Below, one piece after another: positions 1 to 6,609 of a stretch of 9,334 bases of DNA. Location: contig DNJW01000418.1 of the NCBI GenBank assembly GCA_003488965.1, positions 1 to 9,334 on the forward strand, given 5' to 3'. The translations under genes were made by a program, and so were the position numbers. This DNA is from Lachnospiraceae bacterium (GTDB lineage Bacteria > Bacillota > Clostridia > Lachnospirales > Lachnospiraceae). A model generated the notes under the pieces. The model made no database searches and was not told the origin of the DNA. It saw only the letters and a list, made by a program, of their open reading frames with translations. The number at the start of each line of letters is the position of its first letter. The first letter of the stretch is position 1.

Positions 1-20
1 TTCAAATCCGGTCTGCGCCT
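1..20 (+). tRNA. tRNA 3' end (partial), probably tRNA-Cys
   Basis: The first 20 bases read as the end of a tRNA: T-loop TTCAAAT (1-7), 3' strand of the T-stem CCGGT (8-12), 3' strand of the acceptor stem CTGCGCC (13-19) and discriminator T (20). The 5' part lies outside the window. The acceptor 5' strand is therefore inferred to be GGCGCAG. A U73 discriminator is typical of tRNA-Cys and tRNA-Gly, and a GGCG start favours Cys. The anticodon is not visible, so the identity is an inference. No CCA follows (TTT instead), so CCA would have to be added by nucleotidyltransferase. Confidence 0.7.
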
Positions 21-30
21 TTTAAGTAAT

Positions 31-60
31 CCCGAAAAGTTTAATTTTCGGGTTTTTTTT
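31..60 (+). terminator. Rho-independent terminator after the tRNA
   Basis: A perfect 8-bp stem CCCGAAAA (31-38) / TTTTCGGG (45-52) with a 6-nt loop is followed directly by eight T residues (53-60). It sits 10 nt after the tRNA end and 30 nt before the response-regulator start. It would end the tRNA transcript and leaves very little room for a separate promoter for the next operon. Confidence 0.92.
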
Positions 61-90
61 GTCTTTTAATGACGGAGGCGTGATTGTTAT

Positions 91-792
91 ATGTATAAAA
101 TACTGATAGTAGAAGATGATAATACGATTGCAGAAGAAGTAGGGAAATATTTGGAAAAATGGGGATATGAGATAAAATCAGTAACGGATTTTGGAAACAT
201 ATTAAGAGATTTTGGAAAGTTTTCCCCTCAGCTGGTTCTGATGGATATTGGTCTGCCGTTTTATAATGGGTATTACTGGTGCGGGGAAATTAGAAAGATT
301 TCCCAGGTGCCAGTGATATTTATATCATCTGCATCGGATAATATGAATATTGTGATGGCTGTAAATATGGGCGGGGATGATTTCATCGCGAAGCCTTTTG
401 ATTTGGATGTATTGGCGGCGAAGGTGCAAGCAGTGCTCAGGAGAGCTTATGCGTTTACCGGGCAGATGGCAGTAATGGAATACAAAGGAATTTTGCTTAA
501 TATGGCGGATATGTCTTTGAACTGTTGCGGGAAAAGACTAGAACTTTCCAAAAATGAGTTCAAAGTTTTACAGATATTATTTGAAAATAAGGGGGCAACT
601 GTATCTAGGGAAAATATAATGAAGAAATTATGGGATGATGAATGTTTTGTGGATGACAATACCCTTACCGTGAATATTAACCGATTGAGAAAAAAATTGG
701 AAGGGGAAGGAATACAAGAACTGATTGTGACCAAAAAAGGCATAGGGTATTCTCTGGGAGCATTTCCTGTTTGTGGCGGAAAGAAACTATAG
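91..792 (+). CDS. bceR: BceR-like OmpR-family response regulator
   Basis: This is a two-domain response regulator of 233 aa, the normal length for the OmpR/BceR group. The receiver domain (about 1-118) shows the acidic pair D9-D10, the phospho-acceptor D52 in LVLMDIGLP, Ser79 or Ser80 at the switch Ser/Thr position, and K101 in the KPF motif. The winged-helix DNA-binding domain covers about 130-228, with the recognition helix near DDNTLTVNINRLRKKL. Start: GGAGG at 74-78 lies 12 nt upstream. The stop overlaps the ribosome binding site of the kinase gene, so the two are co-transcribed. The pairing with a short-loop kinase and a BceAB transporter assigns it to the BceR group; such regulators activate a transporter operon when a cell-wall-active peptide is present. 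The likely target is the operator at 2029-2044. The symbol marks the family; the inducing compound is unknown. Confidence 0.93.
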   Translation: MYKILIVEDDNTIAEEVGKYLEKWGYEIKSVTDFGNILRDFGKFSPQLVLMDIGLPFYNGYYWCGEIRKISQVPVIFISSASDNMNIVMAVNMGGDDFIAKPFDLDVLAAKVQAVLRRAYAFTGQMAVMEYKGILLNMADMSLNCCGKRLELSKNEFKVLQILFENKGATVSRENIMKKLWDDECFVDDNTLTVNINRLRKKLEGEGIQELIVTKKGIGYSLGAFPVCGGKKL

Positions 793-810
793 GAGGAGAG
801 AAGAAAAGAC

Positions 811-1881
811 ATGGGGCGGAAAAAAAATCATATTTTGCTATATTATTTAAAAGATAGGCTCATATTGTTTATATGCTTTTTGATGATTGTACTTATTTTT
901 CTTGCCGTAGCTGCTTTATATGGGTATGAGGACAGTTTTATGAATATGTCTTATGCAGCAGTTCTGGCTCTTTTTTTCGGAGTATGGGGATATATCTTCG
1001 ATTTTTGGCGATACCGTACAAAATGTATAAAGCTGCAGGAAGCATTGGATAAAAGGGAAGAGAGCGATTATTATCTTCCTGGTCCTTCAGGCTATATAGA
1101 AATGCTGTATTATGATATTGTATGTGCGGCTGGGCAGGAAAGAAGGAAACTGATTACAGAATTGGATGAAAAGAAAGCGGATATGGCGGATTATTATACT
1201 ATGTGGACGCATCAGATAAAAACGCCTATAGCAGCAATGCGGCTGCTTTTGCAGAGGATGGAAGCAGAGAGGGAAAAGGAAAAAGGTGTATATAGAAAAC
1301 AAGGAAAGGATACGGCAAAACAAGCATTGGAAGAATTGTTCAAAGTAGAGCAATATGCAGAAATGGCTTTGCATTATGCCAGATTGGATAGTATGTCATC
1401 GGATATGATTTTTAAGGAATATGACGTAAATGCTATTATACGGAAAGCGGTAAAAAAGTATGCCGTACTTTTTATTGGAAGCGGTCTTTCATTTTCTATG
1501 GAAAATTTTGAATCTAAAGCGGTGACAGATGAAAAATGGCTTGGCTTTGTTATAGAACAAGTTCTGGCAAATGCCTTAAAATACACCCATGAAGGCAGTA
1601 TACGCATATATGGCGCCGATGAAGAAGGGAAGAAATGTGAGGGAGAGGTAAATCATATTGTAATTGAGGATACTGGAATCGGTATCAGGGAAAGTGATTT
1701 GCCGCGTATATTTGAACGTGGATTTACCGGATATAACGGACGGATAGGGAAAAAATCTACGGGAATCGGTTTGTATCTTTGCAGGCAGATTATGGAAAGA
1801 CTTTCCCATGCAATATGGGTGGAATCAAAAGAAGGGGAAGGAACGAAGGTAATTTTCGGCTTTGGGAAAGAGAAAGAATAG
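811..1881 (+). CDS. bceS: BceS-like intramembrane-sensing histidine kinase
   Basis: This 356-aa sensor kinase has two N-terminal membrane helices (about 17-37 and 47-66) joined by only about ten outside residues, and no extracellular sensor domain. That architecture is typical of BceS-type kinases, which are known to take their signal from the partner ABC transporter. The phospho-acceptor is H134 in the WTHQIKTP motif usual for this group. The ATP-binding domain shows the N-box (N254 in LANALKYT), the G1 box D287-TGIG and a G2 box (STGIGLYL) near the C-terminus. The ribosome binding site AGGAGGAG (791-798) overlaps the stop of the regulator gene, supporting the ATG at 811 and translational coupling. 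It would phosphorylate D52 of the neighbouring regulator. No truncation or missing catalytic residue is seen. Confidence 0.93.
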   Translation: MGRKKNHILLYYLKDRLILFICFLMIVLIFLAVAALYGYEDSFMNMSYAAVLALFFGVWGYIFDFWRYRTKCIKLQEALDKREESDYYLPGPSGYIEMLYYDIVCAAGQERRKLITELDEKKADMADYYTMWTHQIKTPIAAMRLLLQRMEAEREKEKGVYRKQGKDTAKQALEELFKVEQYAEMALHYARLDSMSSDMIFKEYDVNAIIRKAVKKYAVLFIGSGLSFSMENFESKAVTDEKWLGFVIEQVLANALKYTHEGSIRIYGADEEGKKCEGEVNHIVIEDTGIGIRESDLPRIFERGFTGYNGRIGKKSTGIGLYLCRQIMERLSHAIWVESKEGEGTKVIFGFGKEKE

Positions 1882-1899
1882 AATAAGAGAATGGGGAGG

Positions 1900-1995
1900 A
1901 GACCGGCAGAAACTAGTGTACTGATATGTTTATTTTTCCGTCAAATCATTTGGCGGAATAGGAACATGTCAGTACATTAGTATGCAGGTCTTTTT
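1900..1995 (+). terminator. Very long hairpin with T-run after the kinase gene
   Basis: A long imperfect inverted repeat is followed by TTTTT (1991-1995) and a further TTT (1997-1999). Outer arms AGACC (1900-1904) / GGTCT (1987-1991) enclose a stem at 1912-1930 / 1963-1981 with 19 consecutive pairs, two of them G:U. An inner stem follows at 1936-1945 / 1949-1958, with ten pairs (one G:U) and a 3-nt loop. The T-run on the + strand only suggests a one-way terminator for the regulator-kinase transcript. The arms are far longer than a normal terminator, so a small palindromic element or an attenuator is also possible. Confidence 0.65.
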
Positions 1996-2028
1996 GTTTG
2001 CCTTATGGGCTTTGGGTGCGAAAGGAAT

Positions 2029-2044
2029 CTTACAAAAATGTAAG
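2029..2044. promoter_or_regulatory. BceR-type operator upstream of the transporter genes
   Basis: CTTACA (2029-2034), four A, TGTAAG (2039-2044) is a perfect 6+6 inverted repeat. It fits the TNACA-N4-TGTAA consensus known for BceR-like regulators. It lies about 110 nt upstream of the ATPase start, where the regulator encoded at 91-792 would be expected to act. That this regulator binds here is inferred from the motif and context. Confidence 0.82.
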
Positions 2045-2054
2045 ACTATATTTT

Positions 2055-2064
2055 AAAATGTAAG
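2055..2064. promoter_or_regulatory. Second half-site, direct repeat of the operator
   Basis: AAAATGTAAG repeats bases 2035-2044 exactly, 20 bp downstream, which is two helical turns on the same DNA face. The partner half that would complete a second inverted repeat (2049-2054) does not match. This resembles a strong primary plus weak secondary site for a dimeric regulator. It ends about 10 bp before the candidate -35 region. Confidence 0.55.
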
Positions 2065-2073
2065 CTGAATCTA

Positions 2074-2102
2074 TGGCTGCCCATGGCAGCTTCTACTACA
2101 AT
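2074..2102 (+). promoter_or_regulatory. Candidate activated promoter for the transporter operon
   Basis: TACAAT (2097-2102) is a good -10 hexamer. Seventeen bases upstream is only TGGCTG (2074-2079), a poor -35, which would fit a promoter that needs an activator. The operator centre would lie roughly 70 bp upstream of the predicted start point. A perfect inverted repeat GCTGCC-CAT-GGCAGC (2076-2090) overlaps the -35. An alternative -10 is TATAAA (2115-2120). Confidence 0.4.
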
Positions 2103-2154
2103 GTGTAATAAAGGTATAAAAATATAGAAAATATAAGGGAAAGGATGATATAGA

Positions 2155-2958
2155 ATGGCACTTTTGGAGGTTAAAAATGTAAAAAAAGTGTATACTGCGC
2201 GGTTTGGTGCAGTAAAAGTACAAGCTTTAAATAATGTAAATTTTTCAGTGGAAAACGGGGAGTATGTGGCAATTATGGGAGAGTCGGGTTCGGGAAAAAC
2301 TACGTTGCTGAATATTTTGGCTTCGTTGGACAAAGCGACCAGCGGCCAGGTGCTTTTGAATGGAAAGAATTTATCGGAAATAAAGCCAAAGGAATTATGT
2401 GCTTTCAGGAGAAACCATCTTGGCTTTGTATTTCAGGATTTTAATCTGCTGGATACTTTGTCGCTTAGAGATAATATTTTTCTTCCTCTCGTGCTGGCAG
2501 GAACGGATTACAAAGAGATGGAAAGGCGGCTGCAGCCATTGGCAATAAAATTAGCGATAGATAACTTGCTGGAAAAATATCCTTATGAGGTGTCCGGGGG
2601 ACAGAAGCAGAGGGCGGCAGTATGCAGAGCCTTGATTACCAGACCGGAAATCATTTTGGCAGATGAACCCACAGGAGCGTTGGATTCCAAAGCATCAGGA
2701 CGGCTGCTTAGGCTGTTTGCGGAAATTAACCGGGAAGGGCAGACAATATTAATGGTAACACATAGCATTCAGGCGGCGAGCCATGCGGGGCGAATTCTTT
2801 TTATTAAGGACGGAGCAGTATTCCATCAGATATATAGGGGGAACCGTACAGATGATGAAATGTATAAAATGATTTCGGATGCATTAACTATAGTCCAGAC
2901 CAATAGAAATGGCAGTATGGACAGCAAAGAGTCTTACGGAAGGGAGGGAGAGCAATGA
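2155..2958 (+). CDS. bceA: BceA-like ABC transporter ATPase
   Basis: This 267-aa ATP-binding subunit belongs to the MacB/LolD/BceA branch of ABC proteins. Motifs in order are: Walker A GESGSGKT (42-49), Q-loop Q94 in FVFQDFNLLD, signature SGGQKQR (147-153), Walker B ILADEP with D170-E171, D-loop near 176-178, and switch H203 in VTHS. It is cytoplasmic and would form a dimer on the permease encoded next. Start: AAGGA (2141-2145) lies 9 nt upstream of the ATG. The stop overlaps the permease start (ATGA), so the two are translationally coupled. The roughly 35-residue polar tail after the core is slightly longer than the core needs. In characterised systems, ATP hydrolysis by this subunit both gives resistance to cell-wall-active peptides (bacitracin and similar) and powers signalling to the kinase. 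The substrate here is not known. Confidence 0.93.
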   Translation: MALLEVKNVKKVYTARFGAVKVQALNNVNFSVENGEYVAIMGESGSGKTTLLNILASLDKATSGQVLLNGKNLSEIKPKELCAFRRNHLGFVFQDFNLLDTLSLRDNIFLPLVLAGTDYKEMERRLQPLAIKLAIDNLLEKYPYEVSGGQKQRAAVCRALITRPEIILADEPTGALDSKASGRLLRLFAEINREGQTILMVTHSIQAASHAGRILFIKDGAVFHQIYRGNRTDDEMYKMISDALTIVQTNRNGSMDSKESYGREGEQ

Positions 2959-5018
2959 ATCATGCAAAAGCAGCAAAACCGGTGCGGATATGGAAAATTA
3001 TTCCTCAGCTGGCATGGAAAGGAATGATAAAGAACGGAACGGTATATTATCCTTATCTCGGTGCAGGTATTTTTTCTGTATTTACTTTTTTTGTATTTTC
3101 CTCTATTCTTCATAATGATATTATAAAAATATTGCCCAAAAGCGCTTATGCGTGGATTTTCCTGGAAATAGGGCGTGTGCTTCTAGGACTGATATTGCTG
3201 CCTTTTCTGTTTTATACCAATAGTTTTCTGATTAAAAGAAGAAAAAAGGAAATCGGGCTTTATAATATTTTGGGACTGGAAAAAAAGCATATTGCGGCAA
3301 TGCTGCTGGCTGAGTCGGTTTATACTTATGTAATGGCAGTGGCGGCCGGAATTCTGGGCGGAGCGGTCTTGGCTAAGCTGTTGTTTCTTTTATTGCTGAA
3401 AATGTCCAGCCTTCCTGTAGATGTGCGTTTTGTTTTTTCTCCTTCGGCATTTATACAGACGGCAGTATTTTTTTTCATAGTATATGCCGTTAATTTTGGT
3501 GCAAATTTGATTCAGGTGGGAAAGGCAAGGCCGTCAGAGCTTCTGTCCGGAGGAAAGAGGGGAGAGAAGGAGCCGAGGCTTCTATGGATATTGGCATTGG
3601 CCGGGATTGCCATTCTTGGAGCAGGATATCGGATGGCTATCTGCAGCGAAACAGATTCCATGATTTTTATTAATTTCTTCCTTGCAATCTTTTTTGTGGT
3701 TATAGGAACTTATTTACTGATGACATCGGGCAGCGTAGGTGTTTTAAAAATATTAAAACAAGAAAAAAAATTTTATTACAAACCGTCTAATTTTATAACG
3801 GTATCAGGGATGCTGTACCGTATGAAAAAGAATGCTGCCAGTCTTGTTAATATTTGCATTTTTTCTACTATGGTTACAATTACATTGACTTGTACTTTAT
3901 CGCTGTATCTGGGTCTGGATGATATGCTGGATTTTAGTTTCCCGTTTGATGTTGATATGTTTTTTCAAAAGACAGCGGTGCAGACCGGGGAAGTAGAAAA
4001 TAAAGCGGAAGAATTAGGAAGAAAATACGGGATAAAAATTGAAAGCAGAGTATCCTATGAAAGAATTACTTTGCGCTGCGGAAGGAAAGAGGATATTTTT
4101 GATATCGCATATGACGAAACCGCCTATGCGGGAAAAGGCCCTTTATGGGGAAACTATGAGGTTAATCTGCTTTTGCTGGAGGATTATAACCGGATGGAAG
4201 GGAAGCGGATGGAAGGGAAGCGGATGGAATTGGATAATCATGAGGCGGTTATTTTCTCAAGCGGAAGGGATTATGGATATGACAGGGTTGTTTTTATGGG
4301 TAATGAGTTAAGGATAAAGGATGAGCCGGATATGCTGGAGATAGCGCCGAAGGAAGAAAATAATACATATCTGGGTGAATTCTATCTGATAGTAAAAGAT
4401 GAGGCAGTCAGAGATGCTTTGGTTGAGGACTGGGCGGAAGAAAATGGTGTAGAGGATGTAGAAGGACTGCTGAACGGGAGATATCAGATGATGCGGCTGA
4501 ATACAGCAGGCGAAGATGGAGCACGGGAAGCGTTTGCCAAAGAACTGGGCGAGTGGTGTTCCCATCAGCCCGGCTGCGCAAGAACGGATAATAATCTGGA
4601 GCGGAGATCGGACTGGAAGGCAATGTACGGAGGGCTTTTATTTATCGGCGTGCTGTTTAGCATTGTTTTTCTGATGTGTCTGTTACTGATTATGTATTAT
4701 AAGCAGATTGCGGAGGGTTATGAGGATCAGGGCGCTTTTGAAATCATGCAGAAGGTAGGAATGAGCAATAGGGAGATTAAAGGAACCATTCATAAGCAGA
4801 TTCTGCTTGTGTTCTTTGTACCGGTGGCCGGGGCAGTTATGCATACTTGCGCAGGGCTTTTCATGGTAGCAAAGCTATTTGCTGTTCTGGATTTTTTTGA
4901 CACTGGGCTACTGATAAAATGTGCTGTTGCCGTGGCAGTAATTTTCGCCGCATTTTATGGAGGAAGCTATGGAATGACAGCAAAAACTTATTATAGAATT
5001 GTAAGCAGAGGGGAATAG
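2955..5018 (+). CDS. bceB: BceB-like ABC transporter permease (FtsX-like)
   Basis: This 687-aa permease fits the ten-helix BceB plan. Membrane segments lie near 35-52, 72-92, 112-133, 164-183, 208-225, 237-257 and 295-320. An extracellular domain of about 235 residues follows (322-556), then three more helices near 557-581, 615-640 and 652-672. The split FtsX-like halves and the large loop between helices 7 and 8 are the family hallmark. That loop is known to contribute to peptide recognition and to signalling to the BceS kinase. The ATG overlaps the ATPase stop (ATGA) and has GGAGGGAG (2943-2950) just upstream. One oddity is that residues 413-425 are encoded by a 15-bp tandem repeat (RMEGK RMEGK RME) inside the ectodomain. 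Ligand specificity cannot be read from the sequence. Confidence 0.92.
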   Translation: MNHAKAAKPVRIWKIIPQLAWKGMIKNGTVYYPYLGAGIFSVFTFFVFSSILHNDIIKILPKSAYAWIFLEIGRVLLGLILLPFLFYTNSFLIKRRKKEIGLYNILGLEKKHIAAMLLAESVYTYVMAVAAGILGGAVLAKLLFLLLLKMSSLPVDVRFVFSPSAFIQTAVFFFIVYAVNFGANLIQVGKARPSELLSGGKRGEKEPRLLWILALAGIAILGAGYRMAICSETDSMIFINFFLAIFFVVIGTYLLMTSGSVGVLKILKQEKKFYYKPSNFITVSGMLYRMKKNAASLVNICIFSTMVTITLTCTLSLYLGLDDMLDFSFPFDVDMFFQKTAVQTGEVENKAEELGRKYGIKIESRVSYERITLRCGRKEDIFDIAYDETAYAGKGPLWGNYEVNLLLLEDYNRMEGKRMEGKRMELDNHEAVIFSSGRDYGYDRVVFMGNELRIKDEPDMLEIAPKEENNTYLGEFYLIVKDEAVRDALVEDWAEENGVEDVEGLLNGRYQMMRLNTAGEDGAREAFAKELGEWCSHQPGCARTDNNLERRSDWKAMYGGLLFIGVLFSIVFLMCLLLIMYYKQIAEGYEDQGAFEIMQKVGMSNREIKGTIHKQILLVFFVPVAGAVMHTCAGLFMVAKLFAVLDFFDTGLLIKCAVAVAVIFAAFYGGSYGMTAKTYYRIVSRGE
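4191..4229 (+). repeat. 15-bp tandem repeat, 2.6 copies, inside the permease gene
   Basis: CGGATGGAAGGGAAG occurs at 4191-4205 and again without change at 4206-4220. The first nine bases recur at 4221-4229. The unit is a multiple of three, so copy-number change adds or removes RMEGK without shifting the frame. The copies are identical at synonymous positions, suggesting a recent slippage event. Confidence 0.95.
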
Positions 5019-5022
5019 AATA

Positions 5023-5051
5023 TTGGAACGCTTTTCTTTTTAGTGTATAAT
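5023..5051 (+). promoter_or_regulatory. Sigma-70-type promoter for the DUF218 gene
   Basis: TTGGAA (5023-5028), a 17-bp spacer and TATAAT (5046-5051) form a near-consensus promoter that begins 5 bp after the permease stop. A second TATAAT overlaps at 5051-5056. The start point would be near 5058. No terminator is visible between the permease stop and this promoter, so some read-through from the transporter operon is possible. Confidence 0.8.
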
Positions 5052-5071
5052 ATAATTACTTGACAAAAGCT

Positions 5072-5083
5072 AAGGAGAAGAGG
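5072..5083 (+). promoter_or_regulatory. Ribosome binding site that decides the DUF218 start
   Basis: AAGGAG (5072-5077) followed by AAGAGG (5078-5083) lies 9-15 nt before the ATG at 5093. It lies downstream of the in-frame TTG at 5060, so it cannot serve that codon. This supports ATG 5093 as the start. Confidence 0.7.
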
Positions 5084-5092
5084 AAAATTAAA

Positions 5093-5845
5093 ATGAAACA
5101 TGTGCAAAACGCAGCGATGATATTGGGAGTTTTGTTTATTCTATATTTTCTGGGAATACAGATTGTAGCAATTCATGGAACTAATTTTTATTTTATATGG
5201 CTTGTCATGGGTCTGGCATTGATTGCATGGTCTATATGCATGAAAAAGGGAATTTTGATTCCATGGATTCCTATGTGGATGAAAAGGGCTTGTCTGGTGC
5301 TGACTTGTCTGGGATGTCTGCTGTTTTTCATTGTGGAGATACTGATTTTAAGCGGATTTACGGCAAAAGGAAGTGAAAGGCTGGATTATATCATTGTGCT
5401 CGGAGCACAGATGAAGGCTCATGGACCGAGCCGGATATTAAAAATGAGGCTGGATACGGCATATAATTATCTTATGGATAATCCGGATACCATAGTGATT
5501 GTTTCCGGAGCTCAGGGCAACGATGAGCATATCAGCGAGGCTCAGGGAATGTACGATTATCTGGTGGAAAAAGGAATTGCACCGGAACGCATTGTGAGAG
5601 AGGACCAGTCCCGTAATACCAGCCAGAATATCAATTACAGCAGTGCCTTTCTGGATAAGGAGAATGATACGGTAGGAATTGTAACAAATAATTTTCATAT
5701 CTTTAGAGCAACTCATATTGCCATGAAGAGCGGATACCGGTATGTGTACGGAATCGCGGCTCCGTCGGAGCTGATGCTCCAAGGGAATAATATGTTGAGA
5801 GAATTTATGGGCGTAATGAAGGATTTTTTGATGGGGAATATTTAA
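5093..5845 (+). CDS. DUF218 (SanA/YdcF/ElyC-type) membrane protein
   Basis: This 250-aa protein has three predicted N-terminal membrane helices (about 7-25, 31-50 and 65-88) followed by a DUF218 domain (about 97-245). Family motifs are visible: DYIIVLGAQ (98-106), VSGAQG (137-142), an SEAQGMYDYL segment (149-158), the EDQSRNTSQN stretch (170-179), and VTNNFHIFRA (197-206) with its conserved His. Relatives such as SanA, YdcF and ElyC are linked to envelope integrity, vancomycin sensitivity or peptidoglycan/lipid-carrier metabolism, but their reaction is not firmly known. The in-frame TTG at 5060 is rejected as start: it lies about 2 nt after the predicted transcription start and has no ribosome binding site. 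It is followed at 23 nt by the sirtuin gene, probably in one operon. Confidence 0.85.
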   Translation: MKHVQNAAMILGVLFILYFLGIQIVAIHGTNFYFIWLVMGLALIAWSICMKKGILIPWIPMWMKRACLVLTCLGCLLFFIVEILILSGFTAKGSERLDYIIVLGAQMKAHGPSRILKMRLDTAYNYLMDNPDTIVIVSGAQGNDEHISEAQGMYDYLVEKGIAPERIVREDQSRNTSQNINYSSAFLDKENDTVGIVTNNFHIFRATHIAMKSGYRYVYGIAAPSELMLQGNNMLREFMGVMKDFLMGNI

Positions 5846-5855
5846 TGCAGCGGAT

Positions 5856-5860
5856 GGAGG
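5856..5860 (+). promoter_or_regulatory. Ribosome binding site that decides the sirtuin start
   Basis: GGAGG lies 8 nt before the ATG at 5869, an ideal spacing. The earlier in-frame ATG codons at 5845 and 5854 have only a weak GGGG (5833-5836) or nothing suitable upstream. The ATG at 5845 also overlaps the preceding stop codon. Confidence 0.75.
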
Positions 5861-5868
5861 ATGAGGGT

Positions 5869-6591
5869 ATGGCAGCAGAACAAATCAGACAGTTAAAACA
5901 ATGGATAGAGGAAAGCGACAATATCGTTTTTTTCGGCGGGGCAGGGGTTTCTACAGAAAGCGGGATACCGGATTTTAGAAGTGTAGACGGATTGTATCAT
6001 CAAAAGTATGATTATCCGCCGGAAACCATGCTGAGCCATACGTTTTATCGGAACAAAACGAAAGAGTTTTATCGGTTTTACAAGGATAAACTAATCGGGT
6101 TTGAGGCAAAGCCCAATAAGGCTCATGAAAAGCTGGCACAGTGGGAACAGGAAGGAAAATTAAAAGCAGTCATTACACAGAATATTGACGGACTGCATCA
6201 GGCTGCAGGAAGCAAAAAGGTATTGGAACTGCACGGCTCTACCTTACGTAATTATTGCGAGAGATGCGGAAAATTTTTTGATGTGGATTATATCAGGCAG
6301 GCGGAGGATGTACCGGTATGCGATGCCTGCGGCGGGCCGGTCAAACCGGATGTAGTGCTGTATGAAGAAGGGTTGGATCAGCAGATATTGTCGGAGGCAG
6401 TGGGATTTATCAAGAATGCAGATGTGCTGATTATCGGAGGAACATCTTTGGTAGTATACCCGGCGGCAGGGCTGATTGATTATTATAACGGAAATAAACT
6501 GGTTCTGGTGAATAAGACTCCTACAGCGAGAGACAGCGTAGCCGATTTGGTGGTTCAGGGGGCTATAGGAGAAATTTTCGGCCAGTTATAG
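5869..6591 (+). CDS. cobB: Sir2-family NAD-dependent protein deacylase (sirtuin)
   Basis: This 240-aa single-domain sirtuin would remove acyl groups from lysine using NAD, giving nicotinamide and O-acyl-ADP-ribose in the cytoplasm. The NAD motifs GAGVSTESGIPDFRS (24-38) and TQNIDGLHQ (103-111) are complete, and the catalytic His is H122 in ELHGS. A structural zinc site is formed by C130, C133, C151 and C154. A second Rossmann motif, GGTSLVVYPAAGL, is followed by a KLVLVNK strand. The plan closely resembles the Thermotoga-type class of bacterial Sir2. The position of the YxxR acyl-pocket motif known in CobB/SIRT5 reads YRFY here (68-71), so preference for acetyl over succinyl is the better guess. 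The usual FGE after the zinc module reads YEE (165-167). The start at 5869 is chosen for its GGAGG; 5845 would add eight residues. It sits between the DUF218 and DUF951 genes. Confidence 0.93.
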   Translation: MAAEQIRQLKQWIEESDNIVFFGGAGVSTESGIPDFRSVDGLYHQKYDYPPETMLSHTFYRNKTKEFYRFYKDKLIGFEAKPNKAHEKLAQWEQEGKLKAVITQNIDGLHQAAGSKKVLELHGSTLRNYCERCGKFFDVDYIRQAEDVPVCDACGGPVKPDVVLYEEGLDQQILSEAVGFIKNADVLIIGGTSLVVYPAAGLIDYYNGNKLVLVNKTPTARDSVADLVVQGAIGEIFGQL

Positions 6592-6609
6592 TTAAGTGGG
6601 AGAAACGGA

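Noticed and set aside
1..60. tRNA 3' end as an attachment site for an integrated element carrying the bce genes
   Set aside because: No direct repeat of the tRNA end is found downstream of the transporter genes or elsewhere in the window, and there is no integrase gene here.
1891..1980. A 29-codon open frame from ATG 1891 that spans the long hairpin
   Set aside because: It has no convincing ribosome binding site and its sequence is dictated by the inverted repeat; there is no recognisable peptide signature such as a signal sequence or leader motif.
5060..5092. TTG at 5060 as the start of the DUF218 protein
   Set aside because: It falls about 2 nt after the predicted transcription start and upstream of the ribosome binding site; ATG 5093 is much better placed.
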